Source: Semisulcospira habei
Taxonomy: Eukaryota > Mollusca > Gastropoda > Semisulcospiridae
DNA length: 64,000 bases
Reading direction: 5' to 3'
NCBI GenBank assembly: GCA_036245525.1
Contig: BTPG01000005.1
Location: 488,749-552,748, forward strand
Shown here: positions 52,938 through 63,690 of the stretch, in pieces
Position numbering within the stretch: the first letter of the stretch is position 1
Layout of the letters: every line of letters starts with the position of its first letter
The notes under the pieces: generated by a model
What the model saw: the letters and a program-made list of their open reading frames with translations, nothing else
Databases searched by the model: none
What the model was told of the DNA's origin: nothing
Made by a program: the position numbers and the translations under genes

Positions 52938-54567
52938 CTGATAATTATAATAATAATAATAATAATAAAGGTAATTTGTATAGCGCCTAATCACCAAGGT
53001 GCTCTAGGCGCTTTACAATCACAGTAATGAATCAGTGAAGCAAAATACAAAAACAAGCACATACAACAAAACAAAAAATACATTGATTTACAAGGAGCAG
53101 AAAACTCACACACACACACACACACACACGCACATGATGAGCCGGCAGACAAAATGGTCTTTACGTATATGCAACAGAGAAAAGGTGTGTTTTAAGCTTG
53201 GATTTGAAAATGGCAAGAGATGATGAGTGACGCACATCAGCTGGGAGAGCGTTCCATGTAATGGGACCAAAATACGAAAATGCACGATGACCTTGAGTGA
53301 CCTTATTACGTCTAGGGATATGGAAAACACGAGTGTCTGAAGCAGAGCGTAGTGCGCGGTATGATGTATACAGTTGGACAATATCAGATAAGTAAGGAGG
53401 GGCAGAACCAGAGATGTTGTTGAAATAAATAACTCAGACTTTATACTGAATTCTGTATGAAACTGGCAGCCAGTGAAAATCAGCTAGTAGAGGCATAATG
53501 TGTTCATGTTTCGGTACACGAAAAATCAGACGTGCAGCACAGTTCATGACTCTCTGGATTTGGTCAAGAAGATTTTGCGGAACACCGGACAAAAGAGAAT
53601 TGCAATAGTCTATTCGGGACAGCACAAGGGAGGTAACAAGTGTTTTGGTAACTTCAACAGTCAGCAGATGTCGAACAGTGCTGATCCTTCTGAGTTCAAT
53701 GAAGGCAAGCTGGCAAACTTTCTTCACTTGTTCCTTCATTGTCAGCCTGTTGTAAAAAATGACACCCAAATTACGGGCCGAGCTAGAAAAGGAGATGGTA
53801 CTCTCGCCCACCATCATTGACTCAGGAAGATCAGCACTGCACGTAGAGGAGCACGTCATTCGGAGGGACTCACTTTGTCACTGTTTAGCTGGAGCTTGTT
53901 CCACTTCTGAACATCACAAATACAAGCCTCCAAAGACTGGACCATCTGATCAACATGTTCACAAAGGGAGTGTTTGTACAATTCTGTATCATCTGCATTA
54001 AATGATGAGAAACAAATTGACGCTCAATGACATGCGACAGGGGCTGTGTATACAAAGTAAAAAGAACAGGCCCCAAGACCGAGCCCTGTGGAACGCCACA
54101 AAGCAGCTCAACAGGGTGAGACTCAAATCCTGCCACTGAAACCATCTGCAAGCAACCAACAAAGTAGGAATGGAAAAATTTCAGTGCAGTGCTTTGAAGG
54201 TGGGCAAGTAGAATGTCATGGTCAATGGTATCAAACGCTGCGCTCAGATCGAGCAGAGTCAGAACAGAGATGAGATCTTCATCGCTAGCACCAAGTAGGT
54301 CATTCACAACACGCAGCAATGTTGTCTCCGTGCTATGACCAGACCTATATGCTGACATGCCACAAACCATTATTCTTGATATGGTCTAGCAGCTGCGTGA
54401 GCACTATCTTTTCCAGAAGCTTTGAAAGAAAAGGTAGGCTGGATACGGGTCTGTAGTTTTTCAAACTGTTGGGATCAAGTGAAGGTTTCTTTAAGAGTGG
54501 CTTAACAATTGCAGTTTTGAAACTGGTAGGTACAGTGCCTTGCAACACTGATAAGATACACTGTGTC
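52938..54567 (-). mobile_element. CR1/L2-like LINE, 5'-truncated
   Basis: The tail lies at 52938-52970 as an ATAATAATAAT repeat. The 3' UTR carries TTTGTATAGCGCCTAATCAC, a motif common at CR1/L2 3' ends in aquatic invertebrates. RT coding runs from about 54567 to 53430. It is a different subfamily from the LINE at 28185-30270, though the RT blocks match closely. Confidence 0.85.
53434..54567 (-). pseudogene. LINE reverse transcriptase, frameshifted
   Basis: [37 protein letters not shown] (54548-54345), then in the next frame [39 protein letters not shown] and GVPQGSVLGPVLFTLYTQPL. The catalytic block reads FNADD in a third frame near 53990, with N where Y is normal. The tail (53859-53434) has ARNLGVIFYNRLTMKEQVKK, VLSRIDYCNSLLSGVPQ and FHWLPVSYRIQYKV. 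The family reverse-transcribes its own RNA at a nicked target. This copy is broken in at least two places and lacks its endonuclease. Confidence 0.85.
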
Positions 54568-54589
54568 TGTATGTAGGGTTCACCTCAGA

Positions 54590-54750
54590 CTAAAGGCACT
54601 ATTGAATAGGGCTGATCTTAGATCAGTGGCTGCCTTGAACAGAAAAGAAAATCCCAACATCTGTCATATATCTGAGAACAATCAACACTGATACCATATC
54701 TGTTTGCAAGGTCCATCTTAGATCGGTGGCCGCCTTGAATGGGAAGGAAA
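54590..54750 (+). repeat. Two diverged direct repeats before the DIRS element
   Basis: GATCTTAGATCAGTGGCTGC then CTTGAACAGAAA, and again CATCTTAGATCGGTGGCCGC then CTTGAATGGGAA, about 110 bp apart. Confidence 0.65.
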
Positions 54751-54954
54751 TTATTTTCTCAAAATCATTACCGATGACATTACTAATTGGAACCTTCACT
54801 TAGCTTATAATTTTAGCCAAAAAAACTTACTGTGTGTCCCTCATACTAAGGGAGGCAACCACTGGGGGGGGGGGGGGGCATAACCCTGCAACCCTGAGTG
54901 GTCTCCCGTACTCCCTTATCCGGTGGCGCTCTCACCCTTTTCCCACCAGTGACT
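54751..54954. repeat. DIRS left inverted terminal repeat
   Basis: From TTATTTTCTCAAAATCATTA through TGTGTCCCTCATACTAAGGG to CTCACCCTTTTCCCACCAGT. The complement lies at 59848-60058. A G-run of about 15 sits in the middle. Confidence 0.93.
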
Positions 54955-55657
54955 TCACTAGCTCAGATAGAGAGTGGCGCCATTGGGGTTCCACTGGCGA
55001 TGTTAACCTCCTTCGGGAGCGGACCAGTATGGTCAGTTCTATCAGCCGGCGTAGAGAAAGTAAAGAGAGAGAAATTATCTATGCACGGCGACCCCCCAAA
55101 ACTCGTAATTACCAAAGAATTTGATCTTCGCATTCGGATGAACGGGCGCAGCGTATTGAGTCGACGCAGGACAGAGACCGCATTCGAGTGGACATCTCGC
55201 CTCCTAGATCTTCGTCATCGGAGCGGAAGTCCAGTTCTTACGTCTCGCGCCAACGGACTTTGTCGCGACAACGGGATGCGCAGTCTGCAACCAGGCGCAG
55301 CAGATCGGCGGACAGGTTGGACAGCCTTCGCACACAGCAGGAGGAACAGGTTCGTCGACATCAGGGTGTACACTCTCGGGACAGCCGGTGGCCTGAGACG
55401 ACTTCTCGGCGGGATCGGAGCAGTCCTCATCGATCTTCCATAGACCAGGATTACAGACGCCCGGCAGAGACTGCGTTCCAGTCAACACTTGGACCTACCA
55501 CTACTGCTTCCTTTGCTAGGCGTGCGGTGGTGGACGATGAGGCACTTAGTCTTCATCCGGAGGATTCAGCGTCCATGTTGGAATCGACGAGGAGGATACA
55601 CCGTCTTCCCCGGGACGGCGTTCTCCTATCCCCGGCATCGCGGTCGACGCAACTTCG

Positions 55658-56599
55658 ATGTCTTCTACTCGTCGGGATTTACATGAAGCAGCTCGCCTCA
55701 TTGCTGCGTTTCTTCCGCCGGAACACTGCCCGCCTTCTCCACCTGTAAAGAGGAAGGCGGTGGCGATGGTCGACACACCTCGGCAGACCAAGCACATCAA
55801 GACTCTACCTCAACCGGCAGGTTTCAGGGACCTCGTGGAGGCATTCTCAGCACATCTTTGCACGGACAGAGTTGGAGAGCAGGGATTCTTCCATGACAGG
55901 CGTTGGCCGGTGGGAATCGACGTGGATTTCCGACAGGACTGGTATGCAGGGCACTCCCAGGCTTTCAGCTGTACTCTTCCTACGGCGGACAAGGAGGCTT
56001 GCGTCCAAGCAGGATTAACTCAGCGTTCCCTTTCGAGAGGACTGGACAAGTCGGCCGTACTGGTTCGGAATTCCCTGGCGTGCACAGGGTTTCTGGAGAT
56101 GGCGACACAGTCGGTGGTCAGGAAGATGGAGAACACCTGGGATCTGGACGCTTCAGCGCCCTTACGGGAAATCCACACGGTATTGGTTGTGGCGAATAGA
56201 GCGGCCTTCCATGCTTCGGTAAACGCCATGGCAGCGGCGGCGAATTGCGATCTCTTACGACGGGACGAGCTGTTGAAAAGGTGCACTACACATCCAGCTT
56301 CTTTGAAGGCACAACTGTGACAGGCACCTTTGGGCGGCAACCTGCTGTTCGGACCGACGTGGCAGGAGGTTCGGGAGGCCAACAAGGATCTGTGGCCAGC
56401 ACCAGCTAGAGTAGTCTCGGCTCGCTTTCAGTCAGCCCGCAGAGCCATGGGTCGTGCCCTGCGGTTCTTCAGACCCTCCTCTTCCCGACAGGGCCAAGGC
56501 GGAGCCTTCTCCCTTCCGGCGCGTTCACGTGCCTTCCCCGCACCCTCCACTCCCTGGCTCAGAGGCTCTCGGCAGCGGGGCCGCGGCCGGGCGCGCTGA
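55658..56599 (+). pseudogene. DIRS Gag-like protein with one in-frame TGA
   Basis: One frame runs from MSSTRRDLHEAARLIAAFLP through GFRDLVEAFSAHLCTDRVGE and RSLSRGLDKSAVLVRNSLAC. A TGA at 56318-56320 falls in KAQL-stop-QAPLGGNLLFGPTW. The frame ends with an RG/SR-rich basic tail (GSRQRGRGRAR). The helical core and its place before RT fit DIRS Gag. An arginine codon CGA mutated to TGA is the simplest reading of the stop. Upstream frames (from 54898 and 55188) with SR-rich sequence may be the N-terminal part in a shifted frame. Confidence 0.7.
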
Positions 56600-56928
56600 C
56601 CTGCCCCCGAACCTCCCACCGATACCTGTTGTCTCCGGTCGGTGGGAGGTTAGCTCTTCACAGCGGAGCATGGAAACAGCTGTTTTTGGATGACCCTTGG
56701 ATCATCTCGGCAGTGACAGAGGGCGTGAGGATCTCCTTCCAGTCTCCCCCCCCCCCCCCCCCCCACTGAGACACTCCCCCGTTTGGACGCGAGTGCCTGT
56801 AGAATGAGACAGGGCAACAGCGTTACAGAGCGAAGTGGAGGCACTTTTGCACAAGGAGACCACGGAGGTGGTCCTGCGTTGGGACTCCCCCGCTTTCTAC
56901 AGTCGTCTCTTCCTCGTACCGAAACCGG

Positions 56929-58707
56929 GTGGGGGGGGGGGGGGGGGGGGGAATGGAGGCCGATCATAGATCTTTCGGCTCTAAAAAATTCATTGTGGCA
57001 CCACACTTCAAGATGGAGACGGCCAGAGCACTGCGAGCAGCGGTACGTCCTCACGACTTTGCAGTAAGCCTCGACCTCGCGGATGCGTATCTGCACGTTC
57101 CCATCCATCCGGCCTCGTGACGTTACCTACGCTTTGCCTTTCAAGGGATTGTTTACCAGTTTCGGGCCCTACCTTTCAGACTGAACCTCAGCCCGTGGGT
57201 TTTTACCAGGATTATGGACGGAGTGATGACAAAGTTTCGACAGACAGCCTCCAGTCCGACGTCCAACTACCTGGATGACTTGCTGTTACGGAATCAGGTG
57301 GCGAGTCTTTTGGAGACCGACAGAGATGGCCTGCTAGCACTATTCCGTCATCTGGGATTCCTAGTCAACGGAGGCAAGTCCGATTTGGTTCCGTCTCGCC
57401 GTTTTGTCCACCTTGACATGGAGTTTCTAACAGATCTAAATCTAGTGAGACTACCGGAGGGACGGATTCAGACTGTAAGGGAAGCGGCGCTTGCAGCGGT
57501 TCGTGCGGAAGCACTACCGGCCAGGTCCTGGCTTCGCCTGTTAGGCCTGCTAAGCGCAGCAGTGGATCTCCTTATTCTAGGCAGACTGTATGCGTGACCG
57601 ATTCAGCTTCACCTACTCCTACATTGGCGCCCCTCCTCGGGCAATCTGGAGACCTCGGTCCCGACAACGGAGTTAGTACAGTCTCATCTGTGGCGTTGGA
57701 CGGACAGTACTTGGCTAGCGTCAGGGATTCCCCTCTTCTCCCCGCCGCCTCACCTTTCTATCTGCACGGATGCGAGCAACTCAGGTTGGGGAGCCCACCT
57801 GTTACCATAGTTTACCACGACCTCGGGCCTTTGGACAGAAGTAGAGGCAGGCAGACATATCAACTGGCTGGAGATGAAAGCGGTGTGGCTAGCACTCATC
57901 GCTTGGGAAGATCGACTGACGCAAAACGCAGTGCTCGTGCTCTCCGACAACTCGACAGTCGTTGCATACATCCAGAACCAGGGAGGGACGCAAGCACCCT
58001 CTCTCTGCATACTCGTATATCAAATCTTCCTTTGGTGCAGAGACCGGGGCATTACGGTGATTACCCTTCGGGCGCGACACATTCCGGGACACCTAAACGT
58101 TCTGGCGGATGCTCTCTCTCGGCGGGGTCAGATGCTTCACACGGAGTGGTCTCTGCGGCCAGATATCTTCCAGCTACTCTGCGCACGTTGGGAGACACCG
58201 ATGATCGATCTTTTTGCCACGAGATGGAACAACAAGCTTCCACTGTTCGTCTCCCCCGTGCCGGATCCACTAGCCTGGGCCATGGACGCGCTATCCATTT
58301 CGTGGGAAGGACTCCAGGTATATGCATTTCCTCCCACAGTGCTGGTTCCGAAAATCATTCAGAAACTCAGGGACAGCAACACGATTATGATACTGGTGGC
58401 CCCTTTCAACTGGGCCAAGAGCTGGACCACTGATCTCCTGGCTCTGGTGACGGATCCACCTATGTTACTTCCCACTCCGAGTACAATGCTAAAACAACCG
58501 AAGCATCTTTTTCACCCGTGCCTGGAACGGCTGTTGCTACACGCGTGGAGATTGTCAGGCAAGCCCTCTCAGCTAGAGTCTTTTCGGGTCCTGCAGTGGA
58601 GGCTATCTCTACAGCCAGAAGGGTCTCAACTCGTAATGTCTACGAAGGAAAGTGGCGCGTGCTCCAGTCCTGGTGCACCGCGGAGCGACTTTCCCCCACG
58701 GATCTAA
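56929..58707 (+). pseudogene. DIRS reverse transcriptase-RNase H with three in-frame stops
   Basis: A single frame carries RT blocks VAPHFKMETARALRAAV and VSLDLADAYLHVPIHPAS, then TGA (57118), then RYLRFAFQGIVYQFRALPF, SNYLDDLLL (catalytic aspartates at 57274-57279) and HLGFLVNGGKSDLVPSRR. A TGA at 57595 and a TAG at 57808 follow. RNase H then reads ICTDASNSGWGAHL, INWLEMKAVWLAL, LVLSDNSTVVAYIQNQGG and RHIPGHLNVLADALSR. The region after it (WETPMIDLFATRWNN, PLAWAMDALSISWEG) is the DIRS/Ngaro-specific extension. Long C and G runs (56747-56763, 56929-56950) sit just before the first clear block and may be assembly errors. Confidence 0.85.
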
Positions 58708-59843
58708 CTACTCCCCAGTTGGCCGAGTTTTTCCTGTGGCTGTTCGTCAGACAGAAGTTGGCCCCCATCACCATTCGCGGTTACCTAGCAATGGTGGCAG
58801 ACACATATATACACATGGGACGACCCGATCCGGGAGCTTGCAAAGATTTGGCAGATCTTATGTCCCATTTTGATCTACAACGCCCAGCTTCACGCTCGTT
58901 AGTTCCACGATGGGACTTGTCTTGGGTGCTCACCTGGCTGAACTCTAAGAGATTCGAGCCTTTATGATTAGCAAGGTTAGGAGATCTTACTAGGAAGACC
59001 TGTTTCCTACTTGTGCTTGCCACAGCCTCACGAGTGAGTGAAATACACGCCTTTTCGGTTCGTCCCCCCTGTCTCCAACGTAGGACTGATGGATCGGTTC
59101 AGCTGCTCACGGACCCTGCCTTCTTGGCTAAGAACCGAGTTCCTACTGTCGCCCCACAAGTCGTAACAGTTCGATCGCTCAGGGCTAGTAATCGGACATG
59201 GGACTCACGACTTCAGGACCCTGTTAGGGCTTTTAAAGTATATCTGCACAGAACTAAGCCACTAAGACAAGGGCGCTCACGCCTTTTCCTGCCCTTGGCT
59301 CAGGGCAGACGAGACATTTCGGTACAAACTATCTCGTCCTGGATACGTTGGGTTATCCGTGAGGCTTATAAAGAGCTTGCACCACAACAAGCCAAAACGA
59401 TGCACATCCGGGCTCATGAAGTCCGAGCAGTGGCAGCGAGTATCGCTCTTGACAGAAACTGTGCAGTGAAAGACATTGTGGCGGCCGTGGGTTGGCGGGC
59501 TGAGTCTACCTTCGCCCGCTTTTACCTAAGAGACTTATCCGGCCAGCGCACCAACCTTGACCTTGTGGGGGACATCTCAGCAGCGCAAGACTCCCTCGCT
59601 AAAATTATCAGGAGTGGGCGCATTGGGAGGGGCCTCGATAGTCGGCTCGCTTCGCGCATTTTGGGTGATTTCCAAACTAGCGGTACCCTCCTCCTTTTTG
59701 TAATTCCAATTAGTAATGTCATCGGTAATGATTTTGAGAAAATAAATAAATTTTTCTTTAAAATGTATTTTTTCGAAAAATACTTACCGATGACATTACT
59801 CAGAGGTCCCTCCCTCCTTCCCCGCTTGCCGCAGTGGAGCTAG
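58518..59843 (+). pseudogene. DIRS tyrosine recombinase with one in-frame TGA
   Basis: The frame overlaps RNase H by 190 bp. The N-terminal SAM-like core domain reads VSTRNVYEGKWRVLQSWC and TTPQLAEFFLWLFVRQKLAP. A TGA at 58965 falls between RFEPL and LARLGDLTRKTCFLLVLATA. The catalytic domain has SRVSEIHA with Arg I, HIRAHEVRAVAAS with the H-x-x-R pair, VGWRAESTFARFYL with the W/H position and the nucleophile tyrosine. All four catalytic positions are kept. The enzyme inserts the circular element DNA. The open frame past about 59690 is the internal complementary region, not protein. Replacing the TGA by CGA is the minimal explanation of the stop. Confidence 0.88.
59701..59805. repeat. DIRS internal complementary region
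   Basis: CCAATTAGTAATGTCATCGG then TAATGATTTTGAGAAAATAA is complementary to the left outer end (54751-54790). After a short spacer, AAAATGTATTTTTTCGAAAA then ATACTTACCGATGACATTAC is complementary to the right outer end (60012-60058). In DIRS this guides joining of the two ends into a circle. Confidence 0.93.
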
Positions 59844-59847
59844 ACTC

Positions 59848-60058
59848 AGTCACTGGCGGGAAAAGGGTGAGAGCGCCACCGGATAAGGGAGTACGGGAGA
59901 CCACTCAGGGTTGCAGGGTTATGGCCCCCCCCCCAGTGGTTGCCTCCCTTAGTATGAGGGACACACAGTAAGTTTTTTGGGCTAAAATTATGAGCTAAGC
60001 GAAGGTTCCAATTAGTAATGTCATCGGTAAGTATTTTTCGAAAAAATACATTTTAAAG
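59848..60058. repeat. DIRS right inverted terminal repeat
   Basis: AGTCACTGGCGGGAAAAGGG through CCCTTAGTATGAGGGACACA to GTATTTTTCGAAAAAATACA then TTTTAAAG. The outermost 45 bp differ from the left repeat, as in typical DIRS. Confidence 0.93.
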
Positions 60059-60857
60059 GGGCACGACCGACCTTTTTTAATGCTTCAGTTCGCAAAAAGC
60101 TTTTACTGGGCTTCAGTATACATACCCACTTAGACAGTGACCACCCTATTGTCCCACCAAATGCTTTCTTTCATCCGTTCAAAGCGAAAGAGGCCACCGG
60201 AATCGTGCGGCTGGACCCGGTCAAAAGATTGCTTCTGATAGACGATCAGGTAGCTGACGTCATAACTATTCTAATTCTATATGACCTTAGGTCATCTGCA
60301 TAATTATAACCAATCAGAGACAAGATGTCGGATGAACCAGCGAAGAAAAAAAGAAAGTATCAGTCGACTCGCGCCGGCCAACAATGACAGACTCGTAATT
60401 GAAGAGAAGAAAGAGAAAGAGAGACAAGATACCCCTAAGTAGAATTGACATCGGACAAAGGAATATAGAGCTTGGCTTGATCGCCCATCCGGAATTTGTC
60501 GGTTTCTTGCTATGTGAAACAGTAAGTAATCCGGCTACGGTCTTTGTCGATCTTCCTATAGTTTCACGAGCGCTAGAAACTGAGAATTCATGATCTTCAG
60601 TAGAATTTATCTCTTACTGATTTTGCAAGATTTTAAACCTGTTTTATCATGAAGTTACGAGCTAGTTCATCAGATTTTATGCTGCAAGGATCAGACAACT
60701 ACGGCCTGTGTGTCAAAATTGTGGCACCGGCTCAGTGCAGACATCGCTGGTCGTGACACGTTTTTGTCTGTGCGGGCTCTCATTCACTCGATTCACAGAA
60801 TTAGTGTTTCTGCTGTGATGGTGCATTTGTCATTTCCAGAGATGCTTTCAGTTACGT
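60059..60857. other. No firm gene; possible decayed promoter and first exon near 60300
   Basis: An ATG at 60325 opens MSDEPAKKKRKYQSTRAGQQ before a stop. A basic KKKRKY stretch near the N-terminus could be a nuclear signal. AACCAATCAGAG (a CCAAT box) lies 15 bp upstream. A possible continuation (60399-60593) is in another frame. I do not claim a gene. Confidence 0.25.
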
Positions 60858-61237
60858 AGACTTCGATCTGTGTGATGTGAAACTGCAATGCAGAAATGGG
60901 TATAAGTGGGTGAAATACCACTGTTCTGTTTCGCGACGCTGGCTCAGTCGCCGGCTTGGCGCAGAGACCCGAGTCGAAGAACTTGAAGCCACGCTCACAG
61001 CACGATTGCCCGTTACTCAGGGTAGCAGGTCAAGCGGAACCCGCATTGATTTTGACAGCATAGCGAATAAGTGGAAAATTTATTTTACATTCTCGTGGAA
61101 AATTATGTCAAAGGGATGCCGGAGAACATCAGTACATGTCTACACTGACGCGTGTGTACCCACTTGACAACGATGACGGCCTCCGTCGTCTGCAGTATCG
61201 ATTGATCGGGTTCTGCCTTGTGACGTAGGCTAGTTAA
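60858..61237 (+). repeat. Large inverted repeat, left arm
   Basis: From about TTTCAGTTACGTAGACTTCG through GCATTGATTTTGACAGCATA to GTTCTGCCTTGTGACGTAGG. The complement, with indels, is 63235-63690. The arm includes an open frame of 96 residues (60877-61167) without recognisable domains. Confidence 0.85.
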
Positions 61238-61587
61238 TATGCACAAATTCAAAACGAGGCCGATGCAGACGATAATTTGCACTCTCGGGTAGAAAAACAA
61301 CACACCTATCAAACGATGAATTTCGACATTTGGCATTGTATTTACATCATAAAGCTCTAAGTTAGTACACAAAGGACCCATATATAATACTGTCAGCAGT
61401 ATCTGTTGCAGACAGTTTTCCGACTGTGTTGAGATGATTAAACCTGGGGAGAATCGCTTTAAAGAAAAATTAATATCACAACAAAGAAAGAAACAAACAC
61501 ACTTGGAAAAGACAAGTTCAGCACAGTTTATTACAGTTCCGGGTTACAAACCTTTTTCGAAATGGACACGCCAGCATACCAGTATGT

Positions 61588-61684
61588 GCCCTTTTGACCT
61601 TTTGTGTCTCAGTAGCTGTTTTGGTCGCGATGATTCTACAGAAATCATCACGACTAAAACTTCTACCGAAATGCAACGGGTTAC
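61588..61684. repeat. Family C palindrome, degraded ends
   Basis: TTTTGGTCGCGATGATTCTA with AGAAATCATCACGACTAAAA. Outer CAGTAGCTG and TTCTACCGA decayed. Confidence 0.8.
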
Positions 61685-61728
61685 AAAAGGTGGATTAACC
61701 CGATTGTGTCACGTGTATTTGCCTTTTT

Positions 61729-61932
61729 TTAACCGTTTCAGCCCCACTGGTGCATTTCCCCAATTTTGGCAGTGTTACTTAACAACTATGTACCAGTTGC
61801 ACTAGGTGGATTGACCATGATAATTCAAGGGCAGTGTCAGATTATTCAGGCGCCAAGCTAAACTGGCACTACCCTTGAATTATCATGGTCAATCAATCTC
61901 CTGCTGTAGGGTGTTGGGGCTAAAAGGGTTAA
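61729..61932. mobile_element. Family A TTAA element, full length
   Basis: TTAACCGTTTCAGCCCC to GGGGCTAAAAGGGTTAA, 204 bp. The left hairpin tip is shortened (GATTATTCAGGCGCC). Confidence 0.9.
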
Positions 61933-62190
61933 GCCTGTTTCTTTCTTTCTTGGGATTTTCTTTGCGTTTCACACACTTTGCAGTCCCCCTTTTTTTTTCT
62001 CTAGATTTCTCCATGAACAGTGTCTTCCGCTTTATATTCAGCTGAATGAGTGATTGCTGTAGTTCAAAATAGATGGTAATTGTATGCAAGTGACTGTCCC
62101 ATATTTGAAGACAGTTCCTTCCATCAACGTTAGGCATAGATCCTCATGGGTTCCCCGAAACTGCAGTGGTCTCTTGTTGGCCTAGATAAT

Positions 62191-62460
62191 TTAACCCATT
62201 ACATCCTGAGGTTGAATTTTTCAGACTTGTGAGTTCGTTCGTTCGTTATGTCCATTTTTTTTTGTCCCTCTGCACCGAGGTGATCAGGGACAAGACTTGT
62301 GAGTTCATCCTAGGAAACCTATATTGCAGTCCAAGAGACAGATTAACCATGATAGTTCAAGGGTGGCACCAGGACAGCTTGGCGCCTCCGGGCACCAAGC
62401 TGTCCTGGCATCACCCTTGAACAATCAAGCGCAGATTAATCTTAGAATGTATCAGGACTA
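62191..62460. mobile_element. Family B TTAA element
   Basis: TTAACCCATTACATCCTGAG at the left. The core CACCAGGACAGCTTGGCGCC pairs with GCACCAAGCTGTCCTGGCA, both arms sharing GGACAGC/GCTGTCC in place of GAATAGC/GCTATTC. The right end is decayed (GTATCAGGACTAGC). An inserted TTCGTTCGTTCG stretch lies at 62232-62246. Confidence 0.85.
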
Positions 62461-62749
62461 GCTGCTCAGACTAAAGGAAGGGGGCTAAGTGTTCAGCTGT
62501 CAATTTGACTGTAAATGATAAGGCCTGTGACAGATAGGGAGAAGATATGTTTCCTCTGTCATTGGTTATCAGTCACAATATCCCAAGCAGGGGGTTGTCC
62601 TCTGATAACATTTCAGTTCAGGGGATAGTTTGACCACGTTCCTGCAATTTTATTAATATTTGTGTGATATATGTTGTGGCATCATGTCTTTGTTCAATCT
62701 TATTTACGCTCAGAGGGCAAAGACAGACAGACATTTTATGGACAATAAA

Positions 62750-63225
62750 TTTCTTGAATCCCAGTTCGAGGGCGGTGCGGGAATTGCTTGGCACCTGTAG
62801 GCGCCAAGCTATTCCTGCACTACCCTTGAACTATCATGTTTGATCCATTGTAGTGTTTCAGGGGGGAATGTGTTCAGTCGGTGTGGCCTAGCGTTGATAG
62901 TTCAAGGGTGGTGTGAGAATAGCTTGGCACCTGTAGGCGCCAAGCTATTCCTGCACTACCCTTGAACTATCATGTTTGATCCATTGTAGTGTTTCAGGGG
63001 GGAATGTGTTAAGATGCTTCAGTCGGTGTGGCCTAGCGTTGATAGTTCAAGGGTGGTGTGAGAATAGCCTAGAGGCGCCAAGCTATTCCTGCACTACCCT
63101 TGAACTATCATGTTTGATCCATTGTAGTGTTTCAGGGGGCAATGTGTTCAGTCGGTGTGGCCTAGCGTTGATAGTTCAAGGGTGGTGTGAGAATAGCTTG
63201 GCACCTGGAGGCGCCAAGCTATTGA
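62750..63225 (+). repeat. Tandem array of four A/B-type hairpins
   Basis: Units of 129-145 bp. Each has CAGTCGGTGTGGCCTAGCGT, GATAGTTCAAGGGTGGTGTG, AGAATAGCTTGGCACC, AGGCGCCAAGCTATTCCTGC, CACTACCCTTGAACTATCAT and TGTAGTGTTTCAGGGG. All arms after the first share the GTGTGAGAATAGC change opposite CTATTCCTGCAC. The last copy is cut at 63222. Confidence 0.95.
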
Positions 63226-63234
63226 ATTGAGCCT

Positions 63235-63690
63235 ACGTCACAAGGCAGAACTCGGCCGACTATCGGCAGTGTATCACAATACTGCAGGTCACGAGGTCAT
63301 CGGTGCGGAGTACACAGGTGTCGGTGTACACGTGTACTGATGTTTTCCGGCATCCCATTGACGTAATTTTTCACGAGAAAGTAGAATAAACCTTCCATAC
63401 TCACTATGCTGTCAAAATCACAATGCGGGTTCCGCTCGACCTGCTTTAGTATTTACTAGTAATGATTGTGCTGCGTAGTCGTGCACCGACTGAGGGCATG
63501 GCTTATTTGACTCGCAGAGCCGGCGAGCCTGCGTCCACGGTGCCTAGTTTGACCTTTGATCCTTTACCCCTCGCAAACACGCAACGCATTACATCATTGA
63601 AACAGAACATTGGTATTTATACCCACTTTCTGCACTGCAGTCAGTTTCACATCTGACACATTGAAGTCTAGAGATAATAGAAAGTACTTT
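63235..63690 (-). repeat. Large inverted repeat, right arm
   Basis: GCCTACGTCACAAGGCAGAA, GATGTTTTCCGGCATCCCAT, ATGCTGTCAAAATCACAATG then CGGGTTCCGCTCGACCTGCT, and TGGTATTTATACCCACTTTC, in the reverse order of 60858-61237. Includes a segment (about 63450-63590) not present in the left arm. Confidence 0.85.

Larger units (their letters stand above)
54751..60058 (+). mobile_element. DIRS-type tyrosine-recombinase retrotransposon, structurally complete
   Basis: The 5.3-kb element has inverted terminal repeats of about 205 bp (54751-54954 and 59848-60058), gag (about 55658-56599), RT/RNase H (56929-58707), tyrosine recombinase (58518-about 59700) and an internal complementary region (59701-59805) joining the complements of both outer ends. 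Overlap of the RNase H and recombinase frames is normal for DIRS. DIRS elements replicate through a circular DNA and integrate by recombinase without target duplication; none is seen here. In-frame stops show the copy is dead, but its structure is entire. Confidence 0.93.

Noticed and set aside
57594..58433. 279-residue frame with histidine-, serine- and threonine-rich sequence
   Set aside because: Out of frame with the DIRS RT/RNase H frame, which has clear catalytic motifs over the same bases.
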